Shown: piece by piece, positions 1 through 5,991 of the stretch | Numbering within the stretch: position 1 is the first letter of the stretch | Layout of the letters: the number at the start of each line of letters is the position of its first letter | Assembly: GCA_013695505.1 (NCBI GenBank) | Contig: JACDAH010000208.1 | Coordinates: 1 to 6,092, forward strand | Reading direction: 5' to 3' | Source: Chloroflexota bacterium | GTDB lineage: Bacteria > Chloroflexota > Limnocylindria > Limnocylindrales > CSP1-4 | DNA: 6,092 nucleotides | Made by a program: the position numbers and the translations under genes | Notes under the pieces: generated by a model | Database searches by the model: none | Told to the model about the DNA's origin: nothing | The model's input: only the letters and a program-made list of their open reading frames with translations

Positions 1-97
1 GTGGTGCGGCTCTCGGTGATCCGGGTGGGTCGACCTTGCGATTCACCTTTCGGCGTGCGTGGTTTCCTGCCGAATCCTCCTAATGGTCCTAGCCCTT

Positions 98-106
98 TGG
101 TATAGT
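98..106 (+). promoter_or_regulatory. Candidate extended -10 promoter for the tad operon
   Basis: The sequence TGG-TATAGT at 98-106 matches an extended -10 element: a TG one base upstream of a hexamer that differs from TATAAT at one position. It lies in the most AT-rich part of the window, upstream of the first gene. No good -35 hexamer is seen 16-18 bases upstream, which an extended -10 promoter can tolerate. Transcription would start near 112-114 and give a leader of about 76 bases before the TTG start of cpaB. This is a motif match only. Confidence 0.4.
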
Positions 107-107
107 C

Positions 108-127
108 GCGCCGCCTTTTGGCGGTGC
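108..127 (+). promoter_or_regulatory. GC-rich hairpin with TTTT loop in the leader region
   Basis: The arms GCGCCGCC (108-115) and GGCGGTGC (120-127) pair over eight positions, with one G-U wobble, around a TTTT loop at 116-119. No T-run follows on either strand, so it is not a standard intrinsic terminator. If transcription starts near 113 from the adjacent -10 candidate, the 5' arm would be cut and the hairpin could not form. It would exist only in RNA reading in from upstream. It could instead be a DNA-level inverted repeat. The function is unknown. Confidence 0.35.
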
Positions 128-178
128 TACAGTGGTGCCACCTGTCACACCGCACGAATTCCACTTCATCGGACTCGG

Positions 179-182
179 GGAG
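179..182 (+). promoter_or_regulatory. Ribosome binding site that sets the cpaB start at TTG 190
   Basis: GGAG at 179-182, inside GGGGAG, sits seven bases before the TTG at 190. That TTG opens directly onto a short basic stretch and a membrane anchor. The other in-frame TTG, at 118, has no such site upstream and would add 24 polar residues ahead of the anchor, so the start at 190 is preferred. Confidence 0.6.
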
Positions 183-189
183 ATCAGAC

Positions 190-1095
190 TTGAAGCGCTC
201 GAATCGGCTTGTCCTGCTCGTCGGGGTCTTCCTGGCGGTGCTTGCCTTTGTGGGCATCGCCCTGCTTTTTGGCAGCCCCAAGACTGACCCGAACACGCCC
301 AAGGTAGTCACCGAGCTCCCGACCGTCATCGCGTCCAAGGACATCGCCCTCGGCGTCACCGTCACCGCCGACATGCTCAAGACCGAGAACAAGAACATCG
401 ACGGCGCTCGCAAGAACACCGCGTTCCAGGACCCGGGCCTCGTCATCGGCAAGATCACGCGACGCGTCATCAAGACCGATTCCCAGCTTGAGGCGGCCGA
501 CTTCGACACCTCGACGACCGGCTGCGGCACGATCGACGTCCCGCCGACGTTCCGCGCGATGTCCATCCAAGTCGACCAGGTCTCCGGCGTCGGCACCGTG
601 ATCAACACTGGTGACTACACGGATTTGCTCGTCGGCTTCACCGGCGACAAGTTCCCGGTCGTGACCCTCAACCCGACCGACGACTCGATCGGGGTCGTCA
701 GCGGCCTCAACGGTACGAGCGTCAAGCTCCTCCTCGAGGGCATGCAGGTCCTGTGCCGCCAGCTGCCGCCCATCGCGGCTCCCGCCGACGGCTCGACCCC
801 TCCGCCCGCCACCTCGGAGGGCCAGCCGACGACCTCCCTCAATGGCCAGCAGGAGATCGTCATCCTCGCGGTGACGGCCGCCCAGGCCGAGGTCATCAAG
901 TTCGCCCAGCTCGACGGCTCGGTCAGCCTGATCCTGCGGTCCGCCAAGGACTTCGTCGACGAAAACGGCAACCCGCTCCCGCCGGCCCCATCAGGCACCG
1001 AGGGCATCACGCTCAAGAAGCTCACCACCGACTTCTCGGTTCCGATCCCGGAGCTCGTGGAAGCCATCCTCCCCGCCCAGGCAGCCAAGCCGTAA
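190..1095 (+). CDS. cpaB: Flp pilus assembly protein CpaB (RcpC-like, SAF domain)
   Basis: This 301-residue protein begins at a TTG preceded by GGAG. It has a short basic N-terminus (KRSNR), then one transmembrane helix at about residues 6-28, placing the rest outside the cytoplasm. A SAF-type domain follows at about 45-104, including the IASKDIALG stretch. The CpaB core comes next: the AMSIQVDQVSGV segment with a GDYTDLLVGF turn at about 123-150, and a second conserved stretch at about 222-250 (IVILAVTAAQAE through SLILR). A Pro/Thr-rich insert lies at about 193-217. In Tad systems CpaB/RcpC is a periplasmic or cell-surface assembly factor whose SAF domain has been suggested to contact cell-wall sugars. 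In Proteobacteria it works with the secretin CpaC/RcpA, which is not adjacent here. Two cysteines (C112, C189) could form a disulfide. It is the first gene of the unit and is separated from cpaE by a structured 165-base spacer. The family call is firm; the exact start is less so. Confidence 0.88.
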   Translation: MKRSNRLVLLVGVFLAVLAFVGIALLFGSPKTDPNTPKVVTELPTVIASKDIALGVTVTADMLKTENKNIDGARKNTAFQDPGLVIGKITRRVIKTDSQLEAADFDTSTTGCGTIDVPPTFRAMSIQVDQVSGVGTVINTGDYTDLLVGFTGDKFPVVTLNPTDDSIGVVSGLNGTSVKLLLEGMQVLCRQLPPIAAPADGSTPPPATSEGQPTTSLNGQQEIVILAVTAAQAEVIKFAQLDGSVSLILRSAKDFVDENGNPLPPAPSGTEGITLKKLTTDFSVPIPELVEAILPAQAAKP

Positions 1096-1107
1096 CGATC
1101 ACCACCA

Positions 1108-1125
1108 CGGTCGCCGGAGCGACCG
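1108..1125 (+). promoter_or_regulatory. Hairpin just after cpaB (7-bp stem, CGGA loop)
   Basis: CGGTCGC (1108-1114) and GCGACCG (1119-1125) are perfect inverted repeats around a CGGA tetraloop. The hairpin begins 12 bases after the cpaB stop. No T-run follows. It could protect the 3' end of a processed cpaB transcript or slow polymerase. The sequence shows the structure; the role is inferred. Confidence 0.45.
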
Positions 1126-1145
1126 CCACCTGACCCTGGCAGCGC

Positions 1146-1181
1146 GACGGGCGCGACGGACCTTCCGGTCCCGCGCCCGTC
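1146..1181 (+). promoter_or_regulatory. Long GC-rich hairpin between cpaB and cpaE (15-bp stem)
   Basis: The outer arms GACGGGCGCG (1146-1155) and CGCGCCCGTC (1172-1181) pair perfectly. The inner arms GGACC (1158-1162) and GGTCC (1167-1171) also pair perfectly around a TTCC loop. Only a two-base bulge (AC, 1156-1157) interrupts the stem. It is among the strongest secondary structures visible in the window. The following bases (CGAGACTCC) contain no T-run, so a classic Rho-independent terminator is unlikely. An attenuator, pause site, RNA-processing site or mRNA stabiliser that sets cpaB apart from the downstream genes fits better. Confidence 0.5.
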
Positions 1182-1260
1182 CGAGACTCCGGGGCAGCCG
1201 CCGCCACACCAGCGCCCCGTCCATCGACCCTCCACCGAGAGCAACCGGACCAACTGACCA

Positions 1261-2535
1261 ATGGCAGACCAGATCCGCGTCCTGATCGTGGACGACATTC
1301 CGGAGACTCGCGACCACCTCACCAAGCTGCTCGGGTTCGAGAGCGACATCGAGGTGGTTGGTTCGGCCGCGTCCGGAAACCAGGCGCTGACGATGGCCGA
1401 CGAGCTCCTGCCCGACGTCGTGCTGATGGACATCAACATGCCGGACATGGACGGGATCGCTGCCACGGAGCGCCTGTCCGCCACGGTTCCGACCGCGTCC
1501 GTCGTGATGATGTCCGTCCAGGGCGAGGCCGACTACCTGCGTCGCTCGATGCTCGCCGGCGCCCGCGAGTTCCTCGTCAAGCCGTTCAGCAGCGATGAGC
1601 TCACCGCCTCGATCCGGCAGGTCTACACCCGCGAGCGCGACAAGCAGAGCCGGATGAGCGCGATGCCGGCCAATGCCACCGCCAGCGCCAATTCCGTCGG
1701 CGGCGGTGCAGCGGCCACGTCCGACGAGGCCCGCAAGGACGGCCAGGTCGTCGCGATCTTCAGCCCGAAGGGCGGCGTCGGCCGAACGACCATTGCCGTC
1801 AACCTGGCAGTCGCTGCCGCGACCGAGCTCGGCAAGACGGTCCTCCTCGTCGACGGCTCGTTCCAGTTCGGGGATGTCGGCGTCCTGCTCAACCTGAACC
1901 CGAAGAACAAGTCGATCGCGGACCTGGTCCCGGAGCTCGAAGCCGGGGAGCCCGAGTCGCTCGACACGTTCATCATCAACCACTCCGCCGGGATCCGGGT
2001 CCTTCTCGCTCCCCCGTCGCCCGAGATGGCCGAGCTGATCACACCGGCGGGCGTGAAGCGGGTCCTCGACGCCGTGCGCCGGACTCACGACCTCGTCATC
2101 GTCGACTGCACCTCGTGGTTCAACGAGACGACGATCGCGATCCTCGATACGGCCGACGTCATCCTCACGATGCTCAGCCTCGAGATCACGAGCATCAAGA
2201 ACATGCGCCTCTTCCTCGAGGTCGCCGACCAGCTGGGCTACGAGCAGAGCAAGATCAAGCTCGTGCTCAACCGGGCGGACTCGAGTCTCGGGATCCGGGT
2301 CGCCGACGTGGAGAGCTCGATCGGCCGCAAGGTCGATCACACGATCGTCAGCGACGGCCGTTCCGTCGTGTACGCCCTCAACCGGGGGGTACCGTTCTTC
2401 CTTTCCAACCGGGAGGCTCAGGTCTCCCAGGACATCCTCCGGTTGGCCCAGTCGGTCGCCGGTGAGCGGGCGTTCGGCGCAAGCGAAGACACCCGCAAGA
2501 CCGCGCAGAAGAAATCACTGTTCTCATTCCGATGA
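1261..2535 (+). CDS. cpaE: CpaE/TadZ: receiver domain fused to MinD/ParA-like ATPase
   Basis: This 424-residue cytoplasmic protein has two domains. Residues 4-122 form a response-regulator receiver domain with the full phosphorylation set: acidic pair D11/D12, phosphoacceptor D57 (in VVLMDINMPDMDG), S85 at the Thr/Ser switch position and K107 before P108. An Ala/Ser-rich linker spans about 128-158. Residues 160-400 form a deviant-Walker MinD/ParA-like domain: SPKGGVGRTT (168-177) with signature lysine K170 but arginine R175 where the P-loop lysine is expected, an A' motif at LLVDGSFQFGD (D198) and a Walker B-like LVIVD (D282). In Tad systems this protein localises to the cell pole and recruits the pilus machinery, notably CpaF. 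The ATG at 1261 opens four residues before the receiver strand and so fits, but it has no clear ribosome binding site (only CGGA 11 bases upstream). The C-terminus ends in a basic/aromatic tail (KKSLFSFR). The family call is firm; whether it hydrolyses ATP or is phosphorylated is open. Confidence 0.9.
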   Translation: MADQIRVLIVDDIPETRDHLTKLLGFESDIEVVGSAASGNQALTMADELLPDVVLMDINMPDMDGIAATERLSATVPTASVVMMSVQGEADYLRRSMLAGAREFLVKPFSSDELTASIRQVYTRERDKQSRMSAMPANATASANSVGGGAAATSDEARKDGQVVAIFSPKGGVGRTTIAVNLAVAAATELGKTVLLVDGSFQFGDVGVLLNLNPKNKSIADLVPELEAGEPESLDTFIINHSAGIRVLLAPPSPEMAELITPAGVKRVLDAVRRTHDLVIVDCTSWFNETTIAILDTADVILTMLSLEITSIKNMRLFLEVADQLGYEQSKIKLVLNRADSSLGIRVADVESSIGRKVDHTIVSDGRSVVYALNRGVPFFLSNREAQVSQDILRLAQSVAGERAFGASEDTRKTAQKKSLFSFR

Positions 2536-2543
2536 ATCATCGG
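2529..2543 (+). repeat. 15-base palindrome spanning the cpaE stop codon
   Basis: CCGATG (2529-2534) and CATCGG (2538-2543) are perfect inverted repeats around AAT, and the TGA stop at 2533-2535 lies inside them. A three-base loop makes a small RNA hairpin possible. The palindrome could equally be chance or a protein-binding site. No function is claimed. Confidence 0.3.
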
Positions 2544-2568
2544 TTCGGTCATGAGCCTCGCGGGGCAC

Positions 2569-2575
2569 AAAGGGG
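2569..2575 (+). promoter_or_regulatory. Ribosome binding site of cpaF
   Basis: AAAGGGG at 2569-2575 ends nine bases before the ATG at 2585. It supports this start over the out-of-frame ATG at 2580, which meets a stop after five codons. Confidence 0.55.
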
Positions 2576-2584
2576 TCAGATGCC

Positions 2585-3994
2585 ATGTCACTGTTGAAGC
2601 GGATCGAGAGCGCTCGACCTGGAGCCGGGCCGGCCGGACCGTCAACGCCGGGGCTGCCGGTCGCCCAGCCGACGGGTGCCGGCGGCACGCCGCCGCCCAC
2701 GTCGCAACAGCGGCTGATGACCCAGGCACCGGTCCGGGAGTCCTTCCGTGATGTCAAGTTCCGGATCCAGAGCCGGGTCATCCAGGACCTCGATCCGAAG
2801 CTCGACCTCTCCAACCAGGTCGAGGTCCGGCGTCAGATCGAGGAGATCTTCGGCAAGGTCATCGACGAGGAAGGCCTCGCCCTGACCCGCGCCGAGCGCG
2901 TCCGGATGCTCGAGCAGATCACCGACGAGATCATCGGCCTCGGCCCGCTGGAGCCCCTGCTCCGCGACGAGTCGATCTCGGAGGTCATGGTCAACGGCCC
3001 GCGCCAGGTCTACATCGAGCGCTCGGGCAAGCTCGAGCTCACGAACGTCGTCTTCCAGAATGACGACCACGTGATGCGGATCATCGACCGGATCATCGCC
3101 CCGATCGGGCGCCGCGTCGACGAGTCGAGCCCGATGGTCGACGCTCGCCTGACCGACGGCTCACGCGTCAACGCCATCATTCCGCCGCTGTCCCTCGTCG
3201 GGCCGGTGATCACAATCCGGAAGTTCTCGGCGTCGCCCTTCACGGTCGACGACCTGGTCCGCTTCGGCACCGCGACCGCCGACATGTTCGATTTCATGCG
3301 GGCCTGCGTCGAGGCGCGGCTCAACATCTTCGTGTCCGGCGGCACCGGCTCCGGCAAGACCACGACCCTCAACGTCCTCTCCTCGTTCATCCCCAACGAC
3401 GAGCGGATCGTCACGATCGAGGACGCGGCCGAGCTGCAGCTCCGCCAGGAGCATGTCGTGACCCTCGAGTCCCGCCCGCCGAACATCGAAGGCAAGGGCG
3501 CGGTCCCGATCCGCGAGCTCGTCCGGAACTCGCTCCGGATGCGGCCCGACCGAATCATCGTCGGGGAGTGCCGCTCCGGCGAAGCCCTCGACATGCTCCA
3601 GGCCATGAACACCGGCCACGACGGCTCGATGTCGACTGGTCACGCCAACAGCCCGCGCGACATGCTGTCGCGGCTCGAGACGATGGTCCTGATGGCCGGC
3701 ATCGACCTGCCGGTCCGGGCCATTCGCGAGCAGATCGCGTCCGCGGTCGACCTGATCGTCCAGCAGAGCCGCCTCAAGGACGGCACCCGGAAGATCACCA
3801 ACATCACCGAGGTCCAGGGTATGGAAGGCGACGTCATCGTCATGCAGGACGTGTTCGTCTTCGAACAGACCGGGATCCTCGATGGCAAGATCCAGGGCCG
3901 CCTCAAGGCCACGGGCATCCGCCCCAAGTTCGTCGAGAAGTTCGAGGTGATGGGGATCCATCTGCCGCCGGGCCTCTTCGGCTTCAGTTACTGA
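2585..3994 (+). CDS. cpaF: CpaF/TadA, Flp pilus assembly ATPase
   Basis: This 469-residue protein is a secretion ATPase of the type II/IV (GspE/VirB11) superfamily, CpaF/TadA branch. As a cytoplasmic hexamer it drives pilin polymerisation, and in some systems retraction, through TadB/TadC. The N-terminus (about 9-48) is a Pro/Gly/Ala-rich flexible segment. A helical region at about 52-128 and an N-terminal PAS-like domain at about 129-215 follow. The motor domain has all expected motifs: Walker A GGTGSGKT (252-259, K258), the Asp box TIEDAAEL (276-283, E279), Walker B RIIVGE (323-328, catalytic E328) and the His box GHDGSMSTGHANS (H345, H353). The arginine-rich strand before Walker B (RNSLRMRPDR) is also present. 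Length is normal for the family and there is no frameshift. It lies 49 bases after cpaE and 19 before tadB, so co-transcription is very likely. The product call is near certain; whether the motor also retracts cannot be read from the sequence. Confidence 0.96.
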   Translation: MSLLKRIESARPGAGPAGPSTPGLPVAQPTGAGGTPPPTSQQRLMTQAPVRESFRDVKFRIQSRVIQDLDPKLDLSNQVEVRRQIEEIFGKVIDEEGLALTRAERVRMLEQITDEIIGLGPLEPLLRDESISEVMVNGPRQVYIERSGKLELTNVVFQNDDHVMRIIDRIIAPIGRRVDESSPMVDARLTDGSRVNAIIPPLSLVGPVITIRKFSASPFTVDDLVRFGTATADMFDFMRACVEARLNIFVSGGTGSGKTTTLNVLSSFIPNDERIVTIEDAAELQLRQEHVVTLESRPPNIEGKGAVPIRELVRNSLRMRPDRIIVGECRSGEALDMLQAMNTGHDGSMSTGHANSPRDMLSRLETMVLMAGIDLPVRAIREQIASAVDLIVQQSRLKDGTRKITNITEVQGMEGDVIVMQDVFVFEQTGILDGKIQGRLKATGIRPKFVEKFEVMGIHLPPGLFGFSY

Positions 3995-4000
3995 TCGGGA

Positions 4001-4005
4001 AGGGA
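4001..4005 (+). promoter_or_regulatory. Ribosome binding site that favours the GTG start of tadB
   Basis: AGGGA at 4001-4005 (within GGGAAGGGAA) lies eight bases before the GTG at 4014. An in-frame ATG at 4023 would be 17 bases away, too far for efficient pairing, so the GTG start is chosen. The two starts differ by only three residues. Confidence 0.5.
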
Positions 4006-4013
4006 ACCTGACT

Positions 4014-5030
4014 GTGGATCCCATGACGCTGGCCGTCGCGGGGGTGGCCGCCGCCGCGATCTTCTTGATCGCCATCGGCATCGCGACGTCCGGCAGCGGA
4101 TCGGGCGTGAGCGCTCGACTCGAGCGCTATGCCTCCGCTCGTGAAACCGGCAAGGCTGCTGAGTCGAGCGGAGCCGGCGGACTCCAGGACCTGATGGAGC
4201 GGAGCGTCGCCCTCGCTCAGCTCAATCGGATCGTGGAGCAGCGCGACTTCGGGGCGAATCTCGCCCGCGACATCGCCCGTGCGGACCTCAAGCTCAAGCC
4301 CTCGGAGTTCCTCGCGATCTGGGCCGCCGCCATCATCGGCATTCCGTTCGCGTTCATCGTGCTGTCGCTCGGGCTGCCGGCCCTGCGCAGCCCGATCGCG
4401 CTTTTGGTCGGCGCGTTCCTCGGGTTCATGCTGCCGCGGATGTGGCTCGGTCGCCGCAAGAGCGGCCGCCTCGGCGCCTTCAACAAGCAGCTGCCGGATA
4501 CGATCACCTTGCTGGCCAACGGGCTCCGCGCCGGCTCGTCGTTCCTCCAGGCCGTGGAGCTCGTCGTGCGCGAGTCCCGGCCGCCGGTCTCGACCGAGTT
4601 CAACCGGGTCATCCGCGAGGTCAACCTCGGCCTTCCGTTCGAGGCGGCGATGGAGAACATGGTCCGTCGGGTCAAGTCCGAGGACCTCGAGCTGATGGCG
4701 ACCGCCATCAACATCCAACACACGGTCGGTGGCAACCTCGCCGAGATCCTCGACTCCATTGCCTACACGATCCGCGAGCGGGTCAGGATCAAGGGCGAGA
4801 TCAGGACCCTGACGGCGCAGCAGCGGCTGTCCGGCTACGTCGTGGCAGGGCTGCCGATCACGCTCGCCGGCTTCCTCTTCGTGGTCGCCCCGAACTTCAT
4901 GGCGCCGATGTTCGCGAAGCCGCCCGAGGCGTTCGGGCTGCCGCTCGGGGTCGTCATTCTGGCGGTCGGCGGCTTCATGATGTTCATCGGGTTCATGATG
5001 ATCCAGAAGATCGTCGACATCGAGGTCTAG
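4014..5030 (+). CDS. tadB: TadB, inner-membrane platform protein of the Flp pilus
   Basis: This 338-residue membrane protein carries a type II secretion F domain (GspF/PilC superfamily). It is one of two platform proteins that couple the CpaF motor to the growing pilus. Predicted membrane segments by eye are about 5-25, 101-120, 125-145, 274-294 and 310-332. The cytoplasmic T2SSF region spans about 158-272 and shows the typical features: a KQLPDTITLLANGLRAGSSF start, a VRESRPPVSTEFNRVIREV helix, a GLPFEAAMENMVRR turn and the GGNLAEILDSIAYTIRER helix. A polar region rich in charged residues (about 32-98) lies between the first two membrane segments. The stop is three bases from the tadC start and the tadC ribosome binding site lies inside the last codons of this gene, so translational coupling is likely. 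Order and length fit TadB rather than TadC. Confidence 0.92.
   Translation: MDPMTLAVAGVAAAAIFLIAIGIATSGSGSGVSARLERYASARETGKAAESSGAGGLQDLMERSVALAQLNRIVEQRDFGANLARDIARADLKLKPSEFLAIWAAAIIGIPFAFIVLSLGLPALRSPIALLVGAFLGFMLPRMWLGRRKSGRLGAFNKQLPDTITLLANGLRAGSSFLQAVELVVRESRPPVSTEFNRVIREVNLGLPFEAAMENMVRRVKSEDLELMATAINIQHTVGGNLAEILDSIAYTIRERVRIKGEIRTLTAQQRLSGYVVAGLPITLAGFLFVVAPNFMAPMFAKPPEAFGLPLGVVILAVGGFMMFIGFMMIQKIVDIEV
5022..5025 (+). promoter_or_regulatory. tadC ribosome binding site inside the end of tadB
   Basis: GAGG at 5022-5025 is part of the last two sense codons of tadB and lies eight bases before the ATG at 5034. Ribosomes finishing tadB would uncover or directly supply initiation at tadC, which would help keep the two platform subunits in balance. 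Confidence 0.5.
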
Positions 5031-5033
5031 CTG

Positions 5034-5969
5034 ATGCCCGAACTCATCCCGATCATCGTCGCCGCCGCCGCGGCCGGCGCGATCCTGCTCATCGCCCTCG
5101 GGCTCGCCGGGAGCTCGCCGGTCGACCCGGTCCAGGCCCGCCTGACCCAGCTCGGGACGATGCAGGCCAAGAACCTCGAGGAGCTCGAGCTCCAGTCCCC
5201 GTTCCTCGAGCGAACCCTGCGTCCTCTCGCGGCCGCCATGTCAGGCCGGATGTCACGGGTGGCCAGCAACTCCTTCCAGGAGAAGGCCGAGAAGCGCCTC
5301 GCTCTCGCGGGCAACCCCGGCAACCTGCGGGTCGCCGACTGGCTCGGCATCAAGGCCGTCGCCGCGGTCGTCGGCGGGCTGCTGTTCGCCTTCCTGTTCC
5401 TCGTCCTCGGCGTGATGAGCCTGCCGTTTGCCTTCCGGGTCCTCATGATCGTCGTCGGCGTGATGTTCGGCTACACCATCCCCGAGTTCTGGCTCGGCGG
5501 CCGGGTCAAGAAGCGCCAGAAGGCGATCCTGCTCCAGATCCCGGACACCCTCGACCTGCTGACGATCTCCGTCCGCGCCGGTCTTGGCTTCGACGCCGCC
5601 CTCGCCAAGGTCGTCGAGAAGCTCGAAGGGCCCCTCATCGACGAATTCCGCCGGGCACTGGCCGAGGTCCGCGTGGGCAAGGCGCGCCGCGACGCGCTGC
5701 GCGACATCGTCCCCCGGACAGAGGTCGCACCGCTGACGAACTTCATCGGCGCGATCATCCAGGCCGAGCAGCTCGGCGTCTCGATCTCGAAGGTTCTTCA
5801 AGTCCAGTCCGAGCAGCTCCGCATCGAGCGGCGGCAGCGGGCAGAGGAGATGGCCGCCAAGGCGCCGATCAAGATGCTGTTCCCGCTCGTCGGCTGCATC
5901 TTCCCGTCGTTGTTCATCATCATCCTGGGGCCCGCGATCATCCTGATCATGCAGAACCTGAAAGCCTGA
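5034..5969 (+). CDS. tadC: TadC, second inner-membrane platform protein of the Flp pilus
   Basis: This 311-residue membrane protein has a T2SSF domain, is paralogous to TadB, and is thought to form the platform with it. Membrane segments by eye are about 3-25, 105-127, 131-152 and 279-306. A charged cytoplasmic stretch (about 32-95) contains the AEKRLALAGNPGNLRVADW motif usual before the second helix. The T2SSF region runs about 166-275: LLQIPDTLDLLTISVRAGLGF, then a LIDEFRRALAEVRVGKARRDAL segment, then GAIIQAEQLGVSISKVLQVQSEQLR. The C-terminus is a hydrophobic helix with a PSLFIIILGPAIILI core. The ATG is set by GAGG eight bases upstream. This is the last gene before a terminator-like hairpin. 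No defects are seen. Confidence 0.92.
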   Translation: MPELIPIIVAAAAAGAILLIALGLAGSSPVDPVQARLTQLGTMQAKNLEELELQSPFLERTLRPLAAAMSGRMSRVASNSFQEKAEKRLALAGNPGNLRVADWLGIKAVAAVVGGLLFAFLFLVLGVMSLPFAFRVLMIVVGVMFGYTIPEFWLGGRVKKRQKAILLQIPDTLDLLTISVRAGLGFDAALAKVVEKLEGPLIDEFRRALAEVRVGKARRDALRDIVPRTEVAPLTNFIGAIIQAEQLGVSISKVLQVQSEQLRIERRQRAEEMAAKAPIKMLFPLVGCIFPSLFIIILGPAIILIMQNLKA

Positions 5970-5982
5970 GCTCTACGAGCTC
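5968..5982 (+). repeat. GAGCTC inverted repeat overlapping the tadC stop
   Basis: GAGCTC at 5968-5973 and again at 5977-5982, separated by TAC, form a perfect six-base-pair stem. Because GAGCTC is itself a palindrome, each copy is also self-complementary. The first copy includes the last two bases of the tadC TGA. It may form a small 3' hairpin ahead of the larger one at 5992; its role is unknown. Confidence 0.3.
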
Positions 5983-5991
5983 GAACGGAGA

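Noticed and set aside
1..105. Possible 3' end of an upstream gene
   Set aside because: Two frames are open from the left edge, to stops at 103-105 and 81-83, but the translations are short and featureless. The stretch is less GC-rich than the genes and looks like promoter DNA, so neither can be supported.
118..189. A 24-residue N-terminal extension of CpaB from the TTG at 118
   Set aside because: It has no ribosome binding site, begins inside the leader hairpin and adds polar residues before a normal membrane anchor. The TTG at 190 with GGAG upstream is better.
1099..2340. A 413-codon open frame on the - strand opposite cpaE
   Set aside because: It is an antisense shadow of a well-supported receiver/ATPase gene. 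The product is rich in Asp, Arg, Gly and Val with no motif, and no ribosome binding site or promoter was found for it.
3161..4081. A 306-codon open frame on the - strand opposite cpaF
   Set aside because: It mirrors the codon pattern of cpaF. The protein is low-complexity and unlike any family, and it runs through the conserved ATPase motifs of the real gene.
4014..5969. tadB and tadC as a recent tandem duplication
   Set aside because: They share the T2SSF fold but differ strongly in sequence, length and membrane layout. Paired tadB-tadC genes are the normal ancient arrangement in Tad loci.
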